Assembly (NCBI GenBank): GCA_900553365.1
Contig: USDL01000005.1
Location: 1 to 60,902, forward strand
From: an uncultured Clostridium sp.
GTDB taxonomy: Bacteria > Bacillota > Clostridia > TANB77 > CAG-508
Length of the DNA stretch: 60,902 nt
Direction of reading: 5' to 3'
Under the pieces are notes generated by a model, which was not told the DNA's origin, searched no databases, and saw only the letters and a list, made by a program, of their open reading frames with translations. Position numbers and translations under genes: made by a program. Below, piece after piece: positions 1 to 8,929 of the stretch (positions are counted from its first letter, which is position 1; each line of letters begins with the position of its first letter).

Positions 1-62
1 GGGCTCAAACCCGCGACCTATGCCTTGGCAAGGCATCGCTCTATCAACTGAGCTACTTCCGC
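1..62 (-). tRNA. tRNA-Gly (GCC anticodon), 3' end cut by window edge
   Basis: On the minus strand a cloverleaf can be read from the acceptor 5' arm GCGGAAG, through the D stem GCUC/GAGC and the anticodon stem AUGCC/GGCAU with the seven-base loop UUGCCAA (anticodon GCC), to the start of the T arm GCGGG. The last T-stem bases, acceptor 3' arm and CCA lie outside the window. It reads GGC and GGU. The loop has the normal seven bases, so this tRNA is not an obvious four-base CGGN decoder, which matters for the recoding pattern elsewhere in the window. Confidence 0.95.
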
Positions 63-187
63 ATTTTGTTTCTTTGATTGAAACATTAATATAATACCAA
101 AATAATTTGAAAAAGTCAATAGTTAAATAAAAAATAGCTATAAATTTTGTGTAAAATTTACAAATGTTAGTAATTTCAAAGAATTAG

Positions 188-216
188 TTGAAAAAAAGCC
201 TTATTTGTAGTATAAT
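188..216 (+). promoter_or_regulatory. sigma-A promoter P1 of the surface-adhesin leader
   Basis: TTGAAA at 188-193 and TATAAT at 211-216 are separated by 17 bp. Transcription from here would give a leader of about 240 nt before the adhesin gene. Confidence 0.6.
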
Positions 217-240
217 AAAGGAGTTAGAAAAGGTATTATT

Positions 241-297
241 ATGAACAAATATGTCAAAACAAAAAAGTTTAATTACTTACGGAATCAAGAATTCTAA
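241..297 (+). CDS. possible 18-codon leader ORF containing an in-frame CGG
   Basis: ATG at 241 follows an AAAAGG at 229-234 and opens 18 codons ending in TAA (295-297). Codon 14 is CGG (280-282), the codon that marks +1 shifts elsewhere in this window. With the same shift, reading would continue GGA ATC AAG AAT TCT AAA to TAA at 299-301. The CGG also lies in the 5' arm of the long-range stem 273-282/371-380. Such a short ORF in AT-rich leader DNA can occur by chance. No homologue is recognised. Confidence 0.2.
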   Translation: MNKYVKTKKFNYLRNQEF

Positions 298-380
298 ATA
301 AAATATAACAAAAAAATAAAAAATGTAAAAAAAATGTAATATTTTAAAAGAAAAAATGCAGGTATTATAGCCGTAAGTAA
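273..380 (+). promoter_or_regulatory. long-range leader stem upstream of the adhesin gene
   Basis: TTACTTACGG at 273-282 is the exact reverse complement of CCGTAAGTAA at 371-380, giving a 10-bp stem that encloses an A-rich loop of about 88 nt. It sits in the untranslated leader between promoters P1 and P2. I do not recognise a known riboswitch core. The rest of 63-462 is AT-rich with nothing else clear. Confidence 0.4.
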
Positions 381-406
381 CAAAAGAGCCATTAAATTTT
401 AGAGTA

Positions 407-434
407 TTGACATTATAAAAATAATATATATAAT
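407..434 (+). promoter_or_regulatory. promoter P2 of the surface adhesin
   Basis: TTGACA at 407-412 and TATAAT at 429-434 are spaced by 16 bp. They lie just upstream of the ribosome site AAGGAGAG and the ATG at 463. Confidence 0.6.
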
Positions 435-462
435 ATTAATATTAACAAATAAGGAGAGTATT

Positions 463-3400
463 ATGAAAAAATTAAAACTATTATTAACTTTGGTATTTAT
501 ATTTGTAGTAACATTGCTTTTAGGTAATGAAATCTTTGCTACAAATACAATGAATTTGAACATTACAGACCAGAGACCTTACACATCTAAAAAATACACT
601 GTAACAACTCCAAATGGAAATGTGCATACAGTATTTAAAATAATAAAAAATAATGGTACAAATTATGTTCATGAGGATGCACTATATTGTTTGAGAAGTG
701 GAATAGGATTTGGAAATTCTGAGAATGTAAACAACTTAAATCCAAATGGACGCTTAGACAATGATGTAACATATACAGAAAAATTTAATTTAAAAACAGA
801 TGCTACCTCTGTAATGAATTATTATAATAGTGTAATAGGATATAATATTCAAAATCCTGAATATAATGCAATGTTATGGATAATTGACAATATGTATTTA
901 CCAGAACATACTGACCATGTTGCTATGAAAGAAAGACTATTAAAAAAGACATTAGAATATGATGGCGGAAATAATGTATCATCAACTCAGCTAAATGATT
1001 TAACAGATGATGATATAGAATTTGTACAACAAATGGCATTATGGTATTTTGCAAACTATGATGATAATGGCGGACAAAATTCACTTTCTTTATTAGATAC
1101 ATATAAATTAAGTAATACAACAAAAATTGATACAGAATCATTAAGTGAAGAAAAGCAAAGAGCAATAGATGCTTTATATAAATATTTTGTAGAAAATGCA
1201 AAAACTCAAGCAGCTAATTATGGAATAGGCGAACCAAGAAATGTAACACCAGTAAAACCTAAATTCAATTTAGACAGTCAATCAAAAACAGTAGGTACAA
1301 GCAACAACTACACAGTAATTGGACCATTTAATATAACAAAAACAGATGGAGATGTTGATTATAACCTAACAATCAAAGTTAAAGACAAAAACGGAGAGGT
1401 AATACCAGAAACTCAAGATGATACTCCAATAGTATTTGTTGTTAAAAATCCAGGTGATACTACAACAAACATAACATCAATAGAAAATGCAATAGGACAA
1501 GGAAACTTCTACTTAAAAATACCAACTAGACTAGGCACAGTATATGATTTAAGCGATGTAAACATAGAATTAAATTGTGAGTATGAAAAAATATATAACA
1601 CAACAGCAACTTTATGGGTTGCAACAAATGAAGACCAACCAGTAGTAAAAATAGAAAAAGAAGAAGTAATTGAAGGCGACTTCAATATTGTACTAGAAAA
1701 AAGAGATAAGAACGGAAATCTATTATATGGTGCAGAATTCACAATGGTTACAGATGACCGTAAAGTAATTACAATAACAAATAATGGAGACGGAACATTT
1801 AATTGCCCATTTATACCAATAACAGAAGAAGGACAAGAATTCATATATGAATTAGAAGAAATATCAGCACCAAATGGATATATAGCTATTAATGGTAAAA
1901 TTAGAATAAAAGTAAAAACAAAGCTAAACAATGAAGGCACTAGATATGTATTAGACTCAGCAGAATTTATAAATGTAAATGGAGAACCAATACAAACAGT
2001 TGATGGAGTAATTTTAGATATTGTAGACAACAAATTAGTTATTAAAGTTGAAAACGAAAAAGAGCTTGAATTTGATTTAGCTCTTAGAAAATTCATAACT
2101 AAAGTAAATGGAAAAAATATAACAGATAGAATTCCAAGCGTTGATACAAGTAAGTTAAATACAACAGATGCAACAGGTAGAAGAATAACAACAGCAAAAT
2201 ATACACATTCAAAGAAACCTGTAGTTGTAAAACAAGGTGATATTGTAACATACAAAATAAGAGTATATAACGAAGGTGAAATAGACGGATATGCTACAAA
2301 AATTGCTGATTATATTCCAGAAGGTTTGGGATACTTAATGGACTACAAAACAAATACAGATAATTTCTGGGTTCCTGTAATAGATGAAACAACAAAGACT
2401 AAAGACTTAGTTGGAGCAAATGGACTATATCAAACAGAGGCAGCTATAAAGAATCTTGAACTTAGTGACTTCTATGGAAAGACAAGTTTAAGCGAAGTAA
2501 AAATTTTAGAAGGAAAAGCAAAATTAACATCAACAGCATTAGAAGATGAAATAATAAAAGCTTATGATTCAGAAAAAGAATCTACTGATATTGATGCAGA
2601 CGATAAATGGCAACAATCAACAAATGGAACAGATGGATTATATTATCGAGACATAGAAGTAACTTGTATTGTGCTTGCAGAAAACACATTTAAAGGAAGC
2701 TTAAGAAATATAGCAGAAGTACAAGAAGATAAGGCAGTAGATGAAAACGGAAATGCAGTTCAAAAAGAAGATAGAGATTCAACACCAGATAATGTTGACA
2801 CAGACAACTACATACCACCAACAGATAATAGCTCATATCAAGAAGATGATGATGACTATGAACCACTAGAATTAAGATATTTTGACTTAGCACTTCGTAA
2901 ATTCATTACAGCAGTAAATGGAGATGAAGTAACAACAAGAATACCAAGACCAACAGCAAATGCAGATAAGGGCATTGAATATGTACATGACAAAACACCT
3001 GTATATGTAGCAAATAGTGATATTGTAACATATACAATAAGAGTGTACAATGAAGGCTCAACACTAGGTTATGTAATGGAATTATCAGATGATATACCAG
3101 ATGGCTTAGTATTCTTACCACAACATCAAACAAATATAGATTACAAATGGAAAATGTATGATGCAAATGGCGAGGAAACTACAGATCCAACAAAAGCAGT
3201 AGAAATAAGAACTAAATATTTGGAAAATACTTTATTAAATGCCTTTGATTCTACAAAGGAAATTGATGAAACAAATCCTGATCATGCAGATGTAAAAGTT
3301 GCTTTCCAAGTAATGGAAGAAAATATTACACAAGAAGATAGAATAATAATAAACAAAGCACAAATAACAAAAGACAAAGCAGTAGATGAAGATGGAAATG

Positions 3401-4122
3401 AAATAGATATTGATGATATAGATTCAATACCAGATCAATGGAATGAAGGTGAAGATGACCAAGATATTGAAAAAATCTATGTAAAATATTTCGATTTGGC
3501 ATTATTAAAATGGGTAACACAAACAATAGTAACAGTTGATGGAAAAACAACAGTTACAGACACCGGCTTTACACCTTATGATGATCCAGAACCAATAGCA
3601 AAAGTAGTAATAGATAAGAAAAAATTAAACAAAACAACAGTAAAATTTGTATACAACATAATAATCAAAAATGAAGGTGAAATAGCTGGATATGCAACAG
3701 AAATAACAGACTATATCCCAGCAGGACTAAAATTCGTAGCAGAAGACAACCCAATTTGGACAAAAGAGGGAGAAAACAAGATTACAACAAGAGCATTAGA
3801 AAACACCTTATTACAACCAGGAGAAACAGCAACAATAGAAGTAGTATTTACGTGGATAAATGGTTCAGAAAATCTTGGATTAAAAACAAACATAGCAGAA
3901 ATAAGTGAAGACTATAATGATAAAGGATCAAAAGATATAGATTCAACACCAGACAATGTTATAACAGATGATTATGATAATCAACAAGAAGATGATGACG
4001 ACAAAGCATTAGTAATTCTAGAACTAAAAACAGGTGGAGCAGTATCTTATATATGGCTAGCAGGTGTAACATTAATCATTTTTGCAAGTGGAATAATGTT
4101 AATAAAAAAATATGTATTATAA
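463..4122 (+). CDS. large surface adhesin: thioester (TQXA) domain, SpaA-like domain, three FDLALRKFIT repeats, C-terminal membrane anchor
   Basis: A 1219-residue exported cell-surface protein. Residues 1-27 form a signal peptide. Residues about 30-260 look like a thioester adhesin domain: Cys76 in ALYCLRSG and the QQMALW motif (Gln190), matching the Cys and TQxA glutamine that form the internal thioester in this family. Residues about 403-490 resemble a SpaA/Cna-B isopeptide domain (APNGY near 470). Three units start with FDLALRKFIT or FDLALLKWVT (near 537, 806 and 1009), each followed by a VTYxIRVYNEGE module and acidic linkers. Residues about 1190-1215 are a membrane span before Lys-Lys. 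A canonical LPXTG is missing; LELKTGG stands in its place, so sortase anchoring is uncertain. Function inferred: host or matrix adhesion. Confidence 0.85.
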   Translation: MKKLKLLLTLVFIFVVTLLLGNEIFATNTMNLNITDQRPYTSKKYTVTTPNGNVHTVFKIIKNNGTNYVHEDALYCLRSGIGFGNSENVNNLNPNGRLDNDVTYTEKFNLKTDATSVMNYYNSVIGYNIQNPEYNAMLWIIDNMYLPEHTDHVAMKERLLKKTLEYDGGNNVSSTQLNDLTDDDIEFVQQMALWYFANYDDNGGQNSLSLLDTYKLSNTTKIDTESLSEEKQRAIDALYKYFVENAKTQAANYGIGEPRNVTPVKPKFNLDSQSKTVGTSNNYTVIGPFNITKTDGDVDYNLTIKVKDKNGEVIPETQDDTPIVFVVKNPGDTTTNITSIENAIGQGNFYLKIPTRLGTVYDLSDVNIELNCEYEKIYNTTATLWVATNEDQPVVKIEKEEVIEGDFNIVLEKRDKNGNLLYGAEFTMVTDDRKVITITNNGDGTFNCPFIPITEEGQEFIYELEEISAPNGYIAINGKIRIKVKTKLNNEGTRYVLDSAEFINVNGEPIQTVDGVILDIVDNKLVIKVENEKELEFDLALRKFITKVNGKNITDRIPSVDTSKLNTTDATGRRITTAKYTHSKKPVVVKQGDIVTYKIRVYNEGEIDGYATKIADYIPEGLGYLMDYKTNTDNFWVPVIDETTKTKDLVGANGLYQTEAAIKNLELSDFYGKTSLSEVKILEGKAKLTSTALEDEIIKAYDSEKESTDIDADDKWQQSTNGTDGLYYRDIEVTCIVLAENTFKGSLRNIAEVQEDKAVDENGNAVQKEDRDSTPDNVDTDNYIPPTDNSSYQEDDDDYEPLELRYFDLALRKFITAVNGDEVTTRIPRPTANADKGIEYVHDKTPVYVANSDIVTYTIRVYNEGSTLGYVMELSDDIPDGLVFLPQHQTNIDYKWKMYDANGEETTDPTKAVEIRTKYLENTLLNAFDSTKEIDETNPDHADVKVAFQVMEENITQEDRIIINKAQITKDKAVDEDGNEIDIDDIDSIPDQWNEGEDDQDIEKIYVKYFDLALLKWVTQTIVTVDGKTTVTDTGFTPYDDPEPIAKVVIDKKKLNKTTVKFVYNIIIKNEGEIAGYATEITDYIPAGLKFVAEDNPIWTKEGENKITTRALENTLLQPGETATIEVVFTWINGSENLGLKTNIAEISEDYNDKGSKDIDSTPDNVITDDYDNQQEDDDDKALVILELKTGGAVSYIWLAGVTLIIFASGIMLIKKYVL

Positions 4123-4133
4123 AAATATAAAAT

Positions 4134-4169
4134 AAAAAAGCCTAAAATATTGAATTTTAGGCTTTTTTG
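4134..4169 (+). terminator. intrinsic terminator after the adhesin gene
   Basis: AAAAGCCTAAAAT pairs with ATTTTAGGCTTTT around a short loop and is followed by a T-run. An upstream in-frame ATG at 4150 lies inside this hairpin, one reason for starting pta at 4204. Confidence 0.85.
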
Positions 4170-4203
4170 TTATATAATAATAAAGTTGATAAGGAGGAGA
4201 AAT

Positions 4204-5202
4204 ATGAATTTTATTGAAGAAATTAAAAACAGGGCAAGAAAAGATATTAAAACTATAGTATTGCCAGAAGCAACAGATTTAAGAACACTAACAGCAGTTC
4301 ATAAAATATGTGAAGAAGGATTTGCAAAAGTAGTATTAATTGGAAACGAAGAAGAAGTTAAAAAAATTGCAGAAGAAAATAATTTAGATATATCAAAAGC
4401 AAATATAGTAGATCCAAAAACTTCTGAAAAATATGATGAATATGTAGAAAGCTTTTATGAATTAAGAAAAGCTAAAGGAATGACAGTTGAAGAAGCAAAA
4501 CAAAAATTGTTAGACCCAGTATTTTTTGGAATGATGATGGTAAAAAAAGAAGAAGCAGATGGATTAGTATCAGGAGCTGCACACTCTACAGCAGATACAT
4601 TAAGACCAGCACTTCAAATATTAAAAACAAAACCAGGAACAAAATTAGTTTCAACATTTAATGTAATGGTTGTTCCAAATTGCGAATATGGTGAAAACGG
4701 AGTATTCATGTTTTCAGACTGCGCATTAAACCCAAAACCAAATAGTGAGGAATTATCAGAAATTGCAATTTCAACAGCAGAAAGCTTTAAACAAATTATA
4801 GGAAAAGAACCAAGAATTGCAATGCTTTCATATTCAACTTATGGAAGTGCAAAATCAGAAGATGTAAGCAAAGTTCAAGAAGCAACAAAACTTGCAAAGG
4901 AAAAAGCACCAGAGCTTGTTTTAGATGGAGAAATGCAATTAGATGCAGCATTAGTTCCAACAGTTGGAGCAAGTAAAGCGCCAGGAAGCAATGTAGCTGG
5001 AAAAGCAAACACAATAATATTCCCAGACTTAAATGCAGGAAACATTGGATATAAACTTGTTGAAAGATTAGCAAAAGCCGAAGCTTATGGACCAGTATGC
5101 CAAGGAATGGCAAAACCAGTAAACGATTTATCAAGAGGTTGCAAAGCAGATGATATAGTAGGCGTTGTTGCAATAACAGCTGTGCAAGCAGCACAAAATT
5201 AA
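4204..5202 (+). CDS. pta: phosphate acetyltransferase
   Basis: Interconverts acetyl-CoA and acetyl phosphate in the cytoplasm, the first step of the acetate-forming, ATP-yielding branch. The 332-residue product has the short single-domain PTA length. It shows PEATDLRTL near the N-terminus, the GAAHSTADTLRPALQ segment and KPGTKLVSTFNVMVVPN in the CoA/phosphate-binding half. The start is ATG 4204, because AAGGAGGAG lies nine bases upstream and the longer frame runs into the preceding terminator. It is followed 27 bp later by ackA, giving the usual pta-ackA operon. Confidence 0.95.
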   Translation: MNFIEEIKNRARKDIKTIVLPEATDLRTLTAVHKICEEGFAKVVLIGNEEEVKKIAEENNLDISKANIVDPKTSEKYDEYVESFYELRKAKGMTVEEAKQKLLDPVFFGMMMVKKEEADGLVSGAAHSTADTLRPALQILKTKPGTKLVSTFNVMVVPNCEYGENGVFMFSDCALNPKPNSEELSEIAISTAESFKQIIGKEPRIAMLSYSTYGSAKSEDVSKVQEATKLAKEKAPELVLDGEMQLDAALVPTVGASKAPGSNVAGKANTIIFPDLNAGNIGYKLVERLAKAEAYGPVCQGMAKPVNDLSRGCKADDIVGVVAITAVQAAQN

Positions 5203-5229
5203 TTTTGAGGATTTAAAAAGGAGTTAGAA

Positions 5230-6432
5230 ATGAAAATATTAGTAATTAACTGTGGAAGTTCATCATTAAAATATCAATTAATAGATATGAAAAATGATGA
5301 AGTATTAGCATCAGGAAGATGTGACAGAATAGGCGTAAAATCAATAGATAAGCCATTTATTGAATACAAAAAAGATGGAAAGAAAACAAGAGATGAAGTA
5401 GAATTACCAAACCACACAGTAGCTTTTGAATTGGTAATGAAATATTTACTTGATCCAGAAAAAGGAGTAATAAAAAGTGTTGACGAAATAGACGCAATAG
5501 GACACAGAATAGTACATGGTGGACCAAACTTTACAAAAACAACTGTTGTAACAGATGAAGTTTTAAAAGAGTATAACACATCTATTGAATATGCACCACT
5601 TCATAATCCAGCACATTTACAAGGAATTAATGCATGTAAAAAACTAATGCCAAATACACCAGAAGTATTAGTATTTGATACATCTTTCCATACAACTATA
5701 CCAGAATATGCTTCACTTTATGCTATTCCTTATGAATATTATGAGAAATATGCAATAAAAAGATATGGAGCACATGGTAGCTCACATAAATTTATAGCAG
5801 AAGAAGCTGCAAAAGTTCTAGGAAAGAAAAAAGAAGAAATCAACATTATATCTTGCCACTTAGGAAATGGCTCAAGTATAGCCGCAATAAAAGGTGGAGT
5901 ATGTATTGACACATCAATGGGATTAACACCACTTGAAGGATTAATCATGGGAACAAGATCAGGAGACCTAGATCCAGCAATATTAGAATTTATAATGAGA
6001 AAAGACAATATAAGTATAGAAGAAATGATGACGATATTAAATAAAAAATCAGGCTTACTAGGAATATCTCAAAAAACAGGAGACGTAAGAGACTTAAAAG
6101 TATTAGCAGCACAAGGAGATAAGAGAGCAGATTTAGCATTAGATATGTTTGCATACAGAGTAAAAAAATATATTGGAGCATATATGGCAGCATTAGGACA
6201 TGTAGATGCAATAATCTTTGAAGGTGGAATAGGTGAACACAATCCTGATGTAGTAAATAGATGTGTAACAGGACTAGAGCCATTAGGAATAGTATTTGAT
6301 GATTCTCATAATGATGATGAACAATACGAAGGAATAATAAGTAAACCAGAATCAAAAATAAAAATGTATGTAATTCCAACAAATGAAGAGTTGGAAATTG
6401 CAAAAGAAACAATGGAAGCAATCCAAAAATAA
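5230..6432 (+). CDS. ackA: acetate kinase
   Basis: Transfers phosphate from acetyl phosphate to ADP, completing acetate fermentation with pta. The product is 400 residues, the normal length. ASKHA-fold signatures are present: NCGSSSLKYQLID at the N-terminus, FDTSFHTTIP, HLGNGSS near residue 210, GLMGTRSGD-like residues (MGTRSGDLDP) near 240 and FEGGIGEH near 330. Ribosome site AAGGAG is at 5218. It is followed by a hairpin at 6447-6473, so the operon probably ends here. Confidence 0.97.
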   Translation: MKILVINCGSSSLKYQLIDMKNDEVLASGRCDRIGVKSIDKPFIEYKKDGKKTRDEVELPNHTVAFELVMKYLLDPEKGVIKSVDEIDAIGHRIVHGGPNFTKTTVVTDEVLKEYNTSIEYAPLHNPAHLQGINACKKLMPNTPEVLVFDTSFHTTIPEYASLYAIPYEYYEKYAIKRYGAHGSSHKFIAEEAAKVLGKKKEEINIISCHLGNGSSIAAIKGGVCIDTSMGLTPLEGLIMGTRSGDLDPAILEFIMRKDNISIEEMMTILNKKSGLLGISQKTGDVRDLKVLAAQGDKRADLALDMFAYRVKKYIGAYMAALGHVDAIIFEGGIGEHNPDVVNRCVTGLEPLGIVFDDSHNDDEQYEGIISKPESKIKMYVIPTNEELEIAKETMEAIQK

Positions 6433-6446
6433 TAGTTTTAAATTTA

Positions 6447-6477
6447 AGGAACGACATTTTAAAAGTCGTTCCTATTT
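6447..6477 (+). terminator. hairpin after ackA
   Basis: AGGAACGAC (6447-6455) pairs with GTCGTTCCT (6465-6473), a 9-bp stem. The trailing T-tract is weak, so termination may be partial. Confidence 0.6.
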
Positions 6478-6493
6478 GCTAGGAGGAATATAT

Positions 6494-7136
6494 ATGCAAA
6501 CCTTAATAATTACACGGGGGTAAAATTAATAAAAATTTTCTAGAAAAACACCTAAAACAAAATAAATATGATATAATAATAGCTGTTGATAAAGGACTAG
6601 AAAGTTTAGACAAGTTAAAAGTGATTCCAGACTACATACTAGGCGATTTCGATTCAATAGATAAAAAAGTTTTAGAAAAATATAAAACACAAAAAATAAA
6701 AATAAATGAACTAAAACCTGAAAAAGATTTTACAGATACTGAAGAGGCAATTAATTTAGCAATTAAACTTAAAAGCAGTGAATTTGTAATAATAGGGGCA
6801 ATAGGAACAAGAATAGACCATGTATTAGCAAATATTAATGTTTTAAAGATAGCATTAGATAACAACATCAAAGCCAAAATTATAAATGAACATAATGAAA
6901 TAGAGTTAATAAATAATGAGCTAATAATTGAAAAAAACAACCTATATAAGTACATATCAATAATGCCATTAACAACTCAGGTAGAAGGTATAACAATAAC
7001 AGGTATGAAATATCCATTGGAAAACTATACATTAACTATTGGAAACAGCCTAGGAGTAAGTAATGAGCAAATAGAAAAAACGGCGAAAATTAAAGTAAAA
7101 GATGGAATACTAATTGTAATAAAATCAAGAGATTAA
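6494..7136 (+). CDS. thiN: thiamine pyrophosphokinase, needs +1 shift at CGG 6515
   Basis: Transfers pyrophosphate from ATP to thiamine to make thiamine diphosphate. The start is ATG 6494, with AGGAGG at 6481. The zero frame reads seven codons and then CGG GGG TAA. Dropping C6515 gives MQTLIIT-GGK and joins without a gap to a 171-residue ORF, for about 213 residues in all. Family features are then complete: the N-terminal GG, AVDKGLESL, DYILGDFDSI (metal/substrate binding) and GTRIDHVLANI. Without the shift the N-terminal strand and nucleotide-binding part would be lost. It lies in a tight run with rnc (9 bp downstream). Confidence 0.9.
6515..6518 (+). other. CGGN recoding site 1 (thiN)
   Basis: ACA-CGG-GGG-TAA in zero frame; ACA-(C)-GGG-GGT after the shift, restoring Thr-Gly-Gly. 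In zero frame the stop is two codons later. Confidence 0.85.
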
Positions 7137-7145
7137 GGAGAAAAA

Positions 7146-7814
7146 ATGAATTTAGAGGAATTTGAAAATAAAATTGAGTACAAATTTAAAAATATAGAAT
7201 TATTAAAAACAGCATTTACACATACCTCTTATGCACACGAAAAAAAGATAGAAAGTAATGAAAAATTAGAATTTTTAGGAGATGCAATTTTAGAATTTAC
7301 TGTAAGTGAATATCTCTATAATAAATATAAAAAACTTAAAGAAGGAGAAATGACAAAGGTTAGAGCAAGTGTAGTATGTGAAAAAAGCTTACACAAAATA
7401 GCATTAAAATATCATTTTGATGAGCTATTATACTTAGGAAAAAGCGAAAAACTAAGTGGAGGAAGCCATAAACCAGCAATGCTTGCAGACAGTGTAGAAG
7501 CAGTTATAGCAGCCATATTCATGGATGCAGGATTAGAAAAGGCAAAACAATTCATATTAGAAAACCTAAAAGAAGCAATAGAACAAGCAAGTAAAAGTGT
7601 AGGCCAAAAGGACTACAAAACAGTTCTTCAAGAAGAATTACAAAAACATGGAAGCGTAAATATTGAATACATAATAGTAGAAGAAAAAGGACCAGACCAT
7701 GACAAAACATTTATAGCAGAGGTAAAATGTAATGGAAAGTATTTAGCAACAGGGCAAGGAAACACAAAAAAACAAGCTGAAATGGAAGCTGCCCGTATTG
7801 CTTTACAAAAGTAA
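7146..7814 (+). CDS. rnc: ribonuclease III
   Basis: Double-strand-specific endoribonuclease that matures rRNA and some mRNAs. The 222-residue length is normal. The catalytic signature NEKLEFLGDAILEF is near residues 38-52, followed by the second acidic site DSVEAVIAAIF near 115-127. A C-terminal double-stranded RNA-binding domain (about 155-222, with KDYKTVLQEELQ and the final NTKKQAEMEAA helix) is present. It starts at ATG 7146 with AAGGAG ending six bases upstream. It is in a run with thiN and a radical SAM gene; Clostridia often place rnc near such an Elp3-like gene. Confidence 0.97.
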   Translation: MNLEEFENKIEYKFKNIELLKTAFTHTSYAHEKKIESNEKLEFLGDAILEFTVSEYLYNKYKKLKEGEMTKVRASVVCEKSLHKIALKYHFDELLYLGKSEKLSGGSHKPAMLADSVEAVIAAIFMDAGLEKAKQFILENLKEAIEQASKSVGQKDYKTVLQEELQKHGSVNIEYIIVEEKGPDHDKTFIAEVKCNGKYLATGQGNTKKQAEMEAARIALQK

Positions 7815-7853
7815 AATATAATGAGAGGCTTTAAAAAATATTTGGAGGTAAAA

Positions 7854-8912
7854 ATGTCAAAACAATATGTAATACCAGTATTTGTTCCACATTTAGGTTG
7901 CCCAAATGATTGTATATTTTGCAATCAAAAGAGCATAAGTGGGCAAATGAAACAAATAACAGAAGAAGATGTTGAAAATACAGTAAAAGAATTTCTAAAT
8001 AGCTTTAAAGAGGAAAAATTATATACAGAAATAGCTTTCTTTGGAGGAAGTTTTACAGGCATTGATATGGAACTGCAAGAAAAGTTATTAAAGGTAGCAT
8101 ATAAATATGTAAAAAACAAACAAGTTGATGGAATTAGAATATCAACACGTCCAGATTATATAGATAAAAAGAAACTAAAACTATTAAAAAAATATGGAGT
8201 GAAAACAATCGAATTAGGAGTTCAAAGCACAAATGATTACATATTACAAAAAGCTAAAAGAGGACATACATTTGCAGATGTAAAAAAAGCTTCAAAATTA
8301 ATTAGAAGATATGGTTTTACATTAGGACATCAAATGATGATAGGACTGCCAGACAGCACATGGATAGATGAACTAAACACAGCAAAAGACTTAGCAAAAT
8401 TAAAACCAAAAATAGTAAGACTATATCCAGTTTTAGTAATTAAAAAAACAGAACTTGCAAAAGATTTTGCAAAAGGCGAATATCATCCAATAACAATAGA
8501 GCAAGCTGTGGAAAGATGCAAAGAGCTATACTATTTCTTTGATAAAAAGAAAATTACAGTAATAAGAATGGGCTTACAAAACACAGATATTATATCAAAT
8601 CCAGAAAATATTAATAGTGAAGTAGTTGCAGGACCATACCATGAAGCTTTTGGACAACTAGTTGAAGATAGTATTTGGTATGATAAAATCTTGTCAGCAA
8701 TAAAAAAGATAAACACAAAAGTTGCAGAAGTTGAAATTGAAGTAAACCCAGAAAATGTGAACAACGTAGTAGGACACAAAAAAGAAAACATACAAAAACT
8801 AAAAGATTTATATGAGGTAGATGTAAAAGTTAAACAAAGCTTTAACGTCAAACCAGGTAAATTTAATATAAACATAATAAAAACATATAAAGACTTTTTA
8901 GATGATGAATAA
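7854..8912 (+). CDS. Elp3-like radical SAM protein
   Basis: A cytoplasmic 4Fe-4S radical SAM enzyme of unknown substrate, about 352 residues. The cluster motif CPNDCIFC (CxxxCxxC) is near residue 19. FFGGSFTGI follows, then LGVQSTND, typical of the Elp3/HemN-like branch. The start is ATG 7854, because TTGGAGG lies just upstream; an ATG at 7821 would be poorly supported. The family is often annotated as oxygen-independent coproporphyrinogen oxidase-like, but its neighbours (rnc, sua5) suggest RNA or tRNA modification. That is an inference from context only. Confidence 0.85.
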   Translation: MSKQYVIPVFVPHLGCPNDCIFCNQKSISGQMKQITEEDVENTVKEFLNSFKEEKLYTEIAFFGGSFTGIDMELQEKLLKVAYKYVKNKQVDGIRISTRPDYIDKKKLKLLKKYGVKTIELGVQSTNDYILQKAKRGHTFADVKKASKLIRRYGFTLGHQMMIGLPDSTWIDELNTAKDLAKLKPKIVRLYPVLVIKKTELAKDFAKGEYHPITIEQAVERCKELYYFFDKKKITVIRMGLQNTDIISNPENINSEVVAGPYHEAFGQLVEDSIWYDKILSAIKKINTKVAEVEIEVNPENVNNVVGHKKENIQKLKDLYEVDVKVKQSFNVKPGKFNINIIKTYKDFLDDE

Positions 8913-8929
8913 TTTTAAGGTGATAAAAC

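Noticed and set aside
1..62. tRNA-Gly(GCC) as the special CGGN decoder
   Set aside because: Its anticodon loop has the normal seven bases (UUGCCAA), with no fourth G to pair with the C. It could at most pair with shifted GGC or GGU.
923..3893. Long minus-strand open frames opposite the adhesin and repeat genes
   Set aside because: They are low-complexity (Leu/His/Tyr-rich) antisense shadows of AT-rich coding DNA, without ribosome sites or family patterns.
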